64,000 nucleotides of DNA from Lentilactobacillus laojiaonis (GTDB taxonomy: Bacteria > Bacillota > Bacilli > Lactobacillales > Lactobacillaceae), in the NCBI RefSeq assembly GCF_020616595.1, contig NZ_CP085278.1:62001-126000 (forward strand), written 5' to 3'. Position numbers and translations under genes: made by a program. This document shows, piece after piece, positions 58,954 through 64,000 of this stretch; position 1 is the first letter of the stretch; every line of letters starts with the position of its first letter. The notes under the pieces are model-generated. The model was not told the DNA's origin. It saw only the letters and a program-made list of their open reading frames with translations, and ran no database searches.

Positions 58954-59934
58954 TAGCGAATTAGTTTCGACTAAATTAGTCGGAATAATATTTCTTAACG
59001 AATTAATCGGTAGATCATTTAACTGTTGGATTAAAATTTCTGCCCCAATTTGGCCAATGGAGGTAGGATCTTGGTGAATGGTAGTAATTCCGTTGTTAAC
59101 AAATTGGGTCCATTTACAGCCGTCATAATAGGCAATGCCTAGATCATCCGGAAATGGTAAATTTAATTTGGCGATATAGTTTAATAAAACTTCTAAAGCC
59201 ATAACATTTGTAGCAAAGATGGCCGTTTTTTTAGTAGATAACTTAATTTCAGTTAATAATTTGATTAAATTATCACCACTAATGATGAAGGCTTCACAGG
59301 TTCGATTGAATTTATTGAGTTGTTGTTTAATGGATTGATAACGCGTTGAACTGTTGGATAGTGGATTGAAATGCTGAGAAATCGTAATAACTCGTTCATA
59401 ATTCTTTTTAATTATTAAATTGGCTAATTGGCGTACAGATTGGTAATTATCTGAAATTACGGCGGGCCAACGACTGGGGACCGTATCACGATCAACTAAC
59501 ACTAGAGGTATTTTAGCTTCATGAATAAATTCGTAGTTAGCACTATGATAATCAATCGGTTGCAAGATGATCCCATCGACTCTTTTATCGATCAATGCTT
59601 TTAGTTGTTGTTGTTCAAGTTGCTGAGAATTATTAGCATCTAGGATCTGCATTTGATAGTTATTTTTACGAAGGATTGGGCCAACTCCCTTAATTAACTG
59701 GCCTATGTAAGCATTAGTAATATCAGCTACTTGGATCCCGATTTCATGAGTTTGATGGGCTTTTAATGATTGAGCATGTTTGTTGGGACGATAACCAAGT
59801 TCTTTAATGACTTGCTCAATACGCTCCTTAGTTTTAGCGGACATGTGAGCATAGTTGTGATTTAAATATCGAGATAGGGTAGTTTTGGAAACGCCAGCGG
59901 CATTCGCAACATCCGAAATAGTTGGTTGTTTCAA
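58951..59934 (-). CDS. LacI family transcriptional regulator
   Basis: A 327-residue regulator with an N-terminal LacI helix-turn-helix and hinge (TISDVANAAGVSKTTLSRYL ... GYRPNKHAQSLKAHQT, residues 4-62) and a periplasmic-binding-protein-like effector domain. Sugar-responsive control is the rule in this family. It is divergent from a beta-phosphoglucomutase-like gene, whose natural context is maltose/trehalose or kojibiose phosphorolysis, so that gene is the likely target. A short palindrome ATGATATCAT (59985-59994) lies in the shared 93-bp promoter region. The start is TTG at 59934 after AAGGAG. Confidence 0.92.
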   Translation of the reverse strand: MKQPTISDVANAAGVSKTTLSRYLNHNYAHMSAKTKERIEQVIKELGYRPNKHAQSLKAHQTHEIGIQVADITNAYIGQLIKGVGPILRKNNYQMQILDANNSQQLEQQQLKALIDKRVDGIILQPIDYHSANYEFIHEAKIPLVLVDRDTVPSRWPAVISDNYQSVRQLANLIIKKNYERVITISQHFNPLSNSSTRYQSIKQQLNKFNRTCEAFIISGDNLIKLLTEIKLSTKKTAIFATNVMALEVLLNYIAKLNLPFPDDLGIAYYDGCKWTQFVNNGITTIHQDPTSIGQIGAEILIQQLNDLPINSLRNIIPTNLVETNSL

Positions 59935-59984
59935 AGTGAGCTCCTTAAGTTACAAGTTTAATTGAATAATTTTCTGAGACAATG

Positions 59985-59994
59985 ATGATATCAT
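59985..59994. promoter_or_regulatory. Palindrome between the LacI gene and pgmB
   Basis: ATGATATCAT is a perfect ten-base dyad in the middle of the divergent promoter region, next to a TATAGT that may be the pgmB -10. A short operator is possible; chance occurrence in AT-rich DNA cannot be excluded. Confidence 0.25.
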
Positions 59995-60027
59995 ATAGTT
60001 AATTCTATAAGTCTAGGAAGTGATTAA

Positions 60028-60711
60028 ATGGTTCAATTTAATGAAATAAGAGGTTTCTTGTTTGATCTAAATGGAATATTAACAGACTCTTGGATCTATC
60101 ATAGCCAAGCCTGGAAACAAATCGCTGATAAATTAAATATTAAATGGACTCCTCAATTGGAAGAAGAAATAAAGGGGCGCAGTCGCTTAGATACCTTAGA
60201 CATAATTTTATCATCGATGGGATACAAAGATAAATATACTAAGGCTGAAAAAATTCAATTGGCTCAAGAAAAAAACAACGTTTATCAAACTTTAATTGAT
60301 AAAATGAGCCCGGCTGACCGCTTACCCGGAATTATGCAATTTTTAGAGCAACTTACTAGCCAAGGATATCGTATGGCGATTGCCTCGGCTTCCGAAAATG
60401 CTCCCAAAGAAATTGAAAAACTACAATTAACTAACTATTTTCCTAACATTGTGGATATCACCAAGATTGAACATAATAAGCCGGCTCCCGATGTTTATTT
60501 AAAGGCGGCTGAAATGCTTGGCTTAACTGCTAATCAATGTGTTGGTATTGATGATGGCGAAGTGGGTATCGAATCGATTAATCAAGCGGGGGCGATTTCT
60601 ATTGGAATTGGTGATCTCCAAGTCTTAAAGGCCGCTGATATTAACTTTGCTAGTACTAAAGATTTAACTTTAGCTAATATCCAACATAACTGGAATGATC
60701 ATCATGCCTAA
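60028..60711 (+). CDS. pgmB: Beta-phosphoglucomutase-like HAD protein with changed catalytic motif
   Basis: A 227-residue HAD-superfamily protein with the full beta-phosphoglucomutase plan. It has a cap domain with GRSRLDTLDIILSSMG (cap arginine kept), the SPADRLPGI loop, SASENAP (motif II Ser), HNKPAPDVYL (motif III Lys) and GIDDGEVGIESI (acidic motif IV). Motif I should read D-x-D: the nucleophile is present, but the second aspartate, the general acid/base, is Asn (FDLNGILTD, residues 12-20; codon AAT). In known enzymes this change nearly abolishes mutase activity. AGGAAG precedes the ATG. The next gene starts inside its last codons. Confidence 0.85.
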   Translation: MVQFNEIRGFLFDLNGILTDSWIYHSQAWKQIADKLNIKWTPQLEEEIKGRSRLDTLDIILSSMGYKDKYTKAEKIQLAQEKNNVYQTLIDKMSPADRLPGIMQFLEQLTSQGYRMAIASASENAPKEIEKLQLTNYFPNIVDITKIEHNKPAPDVYLKAAEMLGLTANQCVGIDDGEVGIESINQAGAISIGIGDLQVLKAADINFASTKDLTLANIQHNWNDHHA

Positions 60712-61333
60712 AGAAATTGAATACTTTGCTCAGGGATCGACGGATGCCATTGCCCAACAATTATTAGGTAGTCGCCTATTGTATCATTCACCGCAAGGAT
60801 TAATGGGTGGCTTAATTGTTGAAACAGAAGCGTATTTAGGTCCGCTAGATTCTACGGCTCACTCGTATCAAAATAAACACACAAAAGCTAACGAACCCAT
60901 TTATTCACCACCAGGAGTCGTTTATATCTATACTATTTATGGTCAATTTTTGTTAAACGTAACTACTCAAAAAATGGGAATCCCTCAAGCTGTGTTAATT
61001 CGCGCTATTGAGCCGACGGTTGGTAAAGATTTAATGTTAGCTAATCGACCAAAAAAATCAGGATTTGAAATGACTAATGGACCTGGAAAATTGATGAAAG
61101 CTTTAGGAATTCAAGATCGAAGAATGAATTTTGAATTATTTGGAGAAAGTGCCTTAGATATTGATTTGTTTAAGCCAAAAATTCCCAAAAAAATTGGCCT
61201 TTCTGCCCGAATCGGTGTTAGTAACATCGACTCATGGGCAGAAAAGCCATTAAGATTTTTTGTTAGTGGTAATCCGTATGTTTCCGGAATTTCTAAACGC
61301 GATATGGATTTAGAAAACTTTGGTTGGCGCTAA
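60704..61333 (+). CDS. DNA-3-methyladenine glycosylase (AAG/Mpg family)
   Basis: A 209-residue base-excision repair enzyme of the mammalian-type AAG family, which removes alkylated or deaminated purines. Family blocks: LLGSRLLYHS at residue 16, IVETEAYLGPLDSTAHSYQNKHTKANEPIY with the catalytic glutamate, PGVVYIYTIYGQFLLNV, and TNGPGKLMKALGI. The ATG at 60704 lies eight bases inside the end of pgmB, so translation is probably coupled; a reading from 60695 is less likely. It overlaps the convergent pgpA stop by four bases. Confidence 0.93.
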   Translation: MPKEIEYFAQGSTDAIAQQLLGSRLLYHSPQGLMGGLIVETEAYLGPLDSTAHSYQNKHTKANEPIYSPPGVVYIYTIYGQFLLNVTTQKMGIPQAVLIRAIEPTVGKDLMLANRPKKSGFEMTNGPGKLMKALGIQDRRMNFELFGESALDIDLFKPKIPKKIGLSARIGVSNIDSWAEKPLRFFVSGNPYVSGISKRDMDLENFGWR

Positions 61334-61836
61334 CTATTACGATGAGCAATTTTAGCTGCTACCGCACTAGCTAAGGCACCTACAATATCATCGATAAAGG
61401 TATTTGACTGGTTATCGCCTTTTTTACTTTCATCTAATTTTTTAATAATTCCAGTTTTTTCACGATCAATAAAACCATAATTGGTAACGCCGATTGTGCC
61501 ATAGATGTTAGCAATATCTAAAGCGATTCCTTCATCTACACCAAAAACGCCCGCATCATTTTTAATGATACTTTCGAGAGGTTCACTAAGTTGATTTTCA
61601 GTAGCTAGACGGTCTAATTCGAGACCTACCATGGCATTATTTAAAACTTCTCGTTTGTGCAAAACACTAACGGTATCTTCACGAACTTCATCCATAGATA
61701 AGTTAGGTAAGAATTCCGATTGCATTTGAAATGAGATTTTAGCGATATCTTCAATGGTAATGCCTTTTTCTTTTAACCGCTGAACTACAAAGTCATAGGC
61801 TGCCGTATCTGGGTATTTAAATTCTTTATTTAACAT
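61330..61836 (-). CDS. pgpA: Phosphatidylglycerophosphatase A family protein (YutG-like)
   Basis: A 168-residue protein of the PgpA/YutG family, which dephosphorylates phosphatidylglycerol phosphate or acts on related lipids. It has the family's C-terminal catalytic-type stretch DEGIALDIANIYGTIGVTNYG and KKGDNQSNTFIDDIVGALASAVAAKIAHR, with the conserved acidic D-D. The soluble Firmicutes YutG lacks the membrane segments of E. coli PgpA, as here. ATG at 61836 follows AAGGAG by ten bases. It ends overlapping the glycosylase gene on the other strand. Confidence 0.85.
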   Translation of the reverse strand: MLNKEFKYPDTAAYDFVVQRLKEKGITIEDIAKISFQMQSEFLPNLSMDEVREDTVSVLHKREVLNNAMVGLELDRLATENQLSEPLESIIKNDAGVFGVDEGIALDIANIYGTIGVTNYGFIDREKTGIIKKLDESKKGDNQSNTFIDDIVGALASAVAAKIAHRNS

Positions 61837-61856
61837 AATTATCAAACTCCTTTAAT

Positions 61857-61897
61857 AAAAAAGGTCCTTCAAGAAAAATCTTGAAGGACCTTTTTTA
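61857..61897 (-). terminator. Intrinsic terminator of map
   Basis: AAAAAAGGTCCTTCAAGA pairs with TCTTGAAGGACCTTTTTT around AAAA, the longest perfect stem in the window. Confidence 0.9.
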
Positions 61898-61941
61898 TGA
61901 TTAATTTGTCCCTATGAAAATCATAGCAGATAAATCAAAAA

Positions 61942-62736
61942 TTATAGTAAAAATGGTTTGTCCATTTCATCACCTTGAGAAGTCAGGATCTTAGGACCGT
62001 CTTTAGTGATAGCAATGGTGTGTTCATATTGAGATGAAGCGGAGTTATCGGCTGAAACATAGTAAACCCAGTCATCTTTTTTATCGTAACGATCAACAAT
62101 GCCCCAATCACCCATATTAACCATTGGTTCGATGGTAATGGTCATACCTTCTTTAAGACGGGGACCTTTACCACTAACTCCATAGCCGGGGATATTAGGA
62201 TCTTCATGAATAGTAGGTTGGATACCATGACCGATTAATTCACGAACATCACCGAAATGGTTTTCGTCTTCGATGTATTTTTGCATAACGGCACCAATAT
62301 CACCTACACGATTACCAACTTTAGCTTGTTCAATTCCCATGTACAAAGCTTTTTTAGTAACATCCATTAAGCGTTGTTTTTCAGGATCAATGTCACCAAC
62401 GGCATAGGTCCAACATGAGTCACTTTGGAAACCATCGTATTCCACACACATATCAACTTTAACTAAATCGCCATTTTTTAATTTAAGGCCCTTACGGGGA
62501 ATTCCATGAGCGACTTCTTCATTAATCGAGATACAAGTAGCGAATTTATAGCCGTCAAAACCAATTTCTGAAGCAATGGCTCCATGAGATTCGATGTAGT
62601 TTCTAGAAAATTCTTCGATTTCCCAAGTATCTAAACCGGGCTTAATTAGGTCTCTTAAACCGAGATGGACTCCAGCTAAGATATGACCAGATTCGGCCAT
62701 TTTTTTAATTTCACGATCGGATTTAAGTGTAATCAA
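61942..62736 (-). CDS. map: Methionine aminopeptidase, type I
   Basis: Removes the N-terminal methionine from new proteins, an essential cytosolic metalloenzyme. The 264 residues hold the pita-bread fold ligands: the histidine in NEEVAHGIPR, Asp in VKVDMCVEY and DSCWTYAVG, His in IGHGIQPTIHEDPNIP, Glu in ITIEPMVNMG and the last Glu in SSQYEHTIAIT. The sequence KKDDWVYYVSADNSASSQYE is a Lactobacillales-type insertion. The start is TTG at 62736, eight bases after AAGGAAG. It may be co-transcribed with the 56-residue gene just upstream. Confidence 0.96.
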   Translation of the reverse strand: MITLKSDREIKKMAESGHILAGVHLGLRDLIKPGLDTWEIEEFSRNYIESHGAIASEIGFDGYKFATCISINEEVAHGIPRKGLKLKNGDLVKVDMCVEYDGFQSDSCWTYAVGDIDPEKQRLMDVTKKALYMGIEQAKVGNRVGDIGAVMQKYIEDENHFGDVRELIGHGIQPTIHEDPNIPGYGVSGKGPRLKEGMTITIEPMVNMGDWGIVDRYDKKDDWVYYVSADNSASSQYEHTIAITKDGPKILTSQGDEMDKPFLL

Positions 62737-62763
62737 TATAATTTCTTCCTTTATAAATAGTTA

Positions 62764-62934
62764 TTAATTTAATTCATCAATGATTCCCTTGTTTAGGGCA
62801 TTTAAAACTAATTGAATTTCTGAAGATTTAGAATCTACTAGATATTGCATAGTTTCGTTATCTAGTTTCTTGGCTTCTTGCATTTGACTTTCTAAAAAAC
62901 TTAGTTGGTCATTTAAATATTCACTTAATTTCAT
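62764..62934 (-). CDS. Small helical hypothetical protein, 56 residues
   Basis: An ATG at 62934 preceded by GAGGTGA opens a 56-residue frame, MKLSEYLNDQLSFLESQMQE ... LVLNALNKGIIDELN. The composition is that of one long amphipathic helix with Leu in heptad positions (coiled coil about residues 5-45). I recognise no family. It ends 27 bp before the map start on the same strand, so co-transcription with map is likely. Confidence 0.6.
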   Translation of the reverse strand: MKLSEYLNDQLSFLESQMQEAKKLDNETMQYLVDSKSSEIQLVLNALNKGIIDELN

Positions 62935-63008
62935 TATAATCACCTCAGCCTTTGAGTATATTATAGCTCAAATAAAAGTAACTGAACACCTTGTTAGTAA
63001 ACTTGAGA

Positions 63009-64000
63009 TTACCAAATCTTAACTCGTTGGCTAGGTTCCAAGTACATACCGTCTCCTGGTTGAACGTCAAAGGTAGTGTAGAAATCATCTAGATTTTTAA
63101 CTTGAACGTTGGCCCGTAATTCAGCCGGAGCATGTACATCTACGCTTAATAGAAGTTCTTGATATTGTTGAGTAGACTTGTTGCGCCAAATTTTAGCCCA
63201 GTTAGTAAAGAATTCGTATAAGTCATAATCTTCTTCACCTTTGGCAGCTTCTAAAGCACAGACTAAACCGCCAGCATCCGCAATGTTTTCTGAAACGGTT
63301 AATTTACCGTTAACTTTACCACCAGCAAATGGTAAGCCATCAAATTCTTTAATCATTTGTTTAGATAATTCAGTAAAGTGTTGGTGATCTTCTTTAGTCC
63401 ACCAGTTATTTAAATTACCTAGTTCATCAAATAACGAACCATTATTATCAAAAGCGTGGGAAATTTCATGCGCGATTACGGCACCAATACCACCATAATT
63501 TTGACTAGGAGTTTGGTCTAAACTATAAAAGGGTGCTTGTAAAATTGCGGCGGGAAAGACAATAATGTTTTTAAAAGGATGGTAATAAGCATTTACCGTG
63601 CTAGCACTCATTTCCCATTTTTTACGATCGACAGGTTTATCGAGTTGATCGAAACTATCTTCGCGAGAAATTTTAGTGAAGTTAATGATATTGTCTAGAA
63701 GATTTCCACCATCTGAAGCCGGTTTGACCTTAAACTTGTATTCTAGTTTATCGATTTTATCCGGATAACCCACTTGAAGTTCTAGCGAGTCTAATTTTAA
63801 GATGGCTTTTTCTTTAGTGGCTTTACCTAGCCATTCATTAGTAATTAAACGACTCTTATAGACGTTAATCATACTTACTACCATTTGTTCAACGTCGGCT
63901 TTAGCTTTTTCACCAAAGTATTTTTGAGCGTAGTAGTCCCCGACAGTCTGATTGAATACCCCGGTTGCTAAATAAAATGCTGATTTTTTCTGAGGAGTTG
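63009..64000 (-). CDS. pepO: M13 family endopeptidase PepO (C-terminal part, cut by window edge)
   Basis: A zinc endopeptidase that cuts oligopeptides inside lactic acid bacteria. The C-terminal 330 residues are visible. They include the zinc motif HEISH within GAVIAHEISHAFDNNGS (gluzincin HExxH), the ENIADAGGLVCALEA block with the third ligand Glu-Asn-x-x-Asp, the substrate block VNAYYHPFKNIIVFPAAILQAPF, and the C-terminal W of the family ending. The frame is open to base 64000, so the start lies outside the window. No truncation is evident. Monocistronic here. Confidence 0.95.
   Translation of the reverse strand, partial: TPQKKSAFYLATGVFNQTVGDYYAQKYFGEKAKADVEQMVVSMINVYKSRLITNEWLGKATKEKAILKLDSLELQVGYPDKIDKLEYKFKVKPASDGGNLLDNIINFTKISREDSFDQLDKPVDRKKWEMSASTVNAYYHPFKNIIVFPAAILQAPFYSLDQTPSQNYGGIGAVIAHEISHAFDNNGSLFDELGNLNNWWTKEDHQHFTELSKQMIKEFDGLPFAGGKVNGKLTVSENIADAGGLVCALEAAKGEEDYDLYEFFTNWAKIWRNKSTQQYQELLLSVDVHAPAELRANVQVKNLDDFYTTFDVQPGDGMYLEPSQRVKIW

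Noticed and set aside
1-64000. Mobile elements, CRISPR arrays, tRNA or rRNA genes
   Set aside because: No transposase or integrase frame, no regularly spaced repeats and no cloverleaf or rRNA sequence were recognised by eye; a tRNAscan and ISfinder run would be decisive.

Overview
The window reads as chromosome of a low-GC, AT-rich lactic acid bacterium of the Lactobacillaceae. The metabolic genes point to an obligate heterofermenter: glucose-6-phosphate dehydrogenase (zwf), two different 6-phosphogluconate dehydrogenases, phosphoketolase (xfp), acetate kinase (ackA) and an intact bifunctional acetaldehyde/alcohol dehydrogenase (adhE) all lie within 31 kb. Together they make a near-complete 6-phosphogluconate/phosphoketolase route with ethanol and acetate branches. 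The Fructilactobacillus/Apilactobacillus side of the family fits best (inference), and the full-length adhE argues against strictly fructophilic species that have lost it. No transposase, phage, CRISPR array, tRNA or rRNA gene was seen.

Layout. 1-2.3 kb: gnd (cut by the window edge) and zwf. 2.5-10 kb: a secreted Ig-like protein, an MFS exporter, a CorC/HlyC membrane protein, Hsp20, a P-type ATPase and a DUF1836 regulator. 10-20 kb: adhE, a PBP5-type carboxypeptidase, small genes, a GntR regulator beside xfp, and a pseudouridine synthase. 20-25.5 kb: a Usp protein, a two-gene unknown operon followed by an unassigned structured RNA, a quinone-oxidoreductase-like enzyme, a HesB-like protein, a GH25 lysozyme and a VTT membrane protein. 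25.6-37 kb: YfhO, the short 6-phosphogluconate dehydrogenase, ackA, aquaporin, an ABC-F protein, a hydroxyacid dehydrogenase, DegV and phosphoglucomutase. 37-43.3 kb: a DMT transporter with a non-canonical start, a TetR-MMPL operon, a second DegV and three small unknown genes. 43.4-47.2 kb is the most unusual part: two tandem secreted paralogues, a free-standing SH3_5 gene broken by an in-frame TGA, and a GcvH-like protein lacking its lipoyl lysine, divergent from a lipoate-ligase homologue whose lipoate-binding loop is degenerate. 47-53 kb: flavin reductases, a cold-shock protein, a ClpE-type ATPase without its zinc finger, a YczE-like protein, OsmC, and a flavodoxin-fold reductase coupled to a 59-residue protein. 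53-64 kb: thiD, a 41-residue basic protein, ktrAB, RNase H, a LacI regulator facing a beta-phosphoglucomutase with an active-site Asp-to-Asn change, a 3-methyladenine glycosylase, phosphatidylglycerophosphatase, map and the 3' part of pepO.

Most genes stand alone with their own intrinsic terminator, often shared by convergent pairs. Several promoters carry clear operator-like palindromes (gnd, zwf, xfp, adhE). The regulatory points that can be read are a possible Rex half-site at adhE, a GntR gene beside xfp, cre-like sites near usp and adhE, and two LexA-like boxes upstream of secreted cell-wall proteins. Many starts are TTG or GTG, and about ten genes use a run of five G as ribosome binding site.
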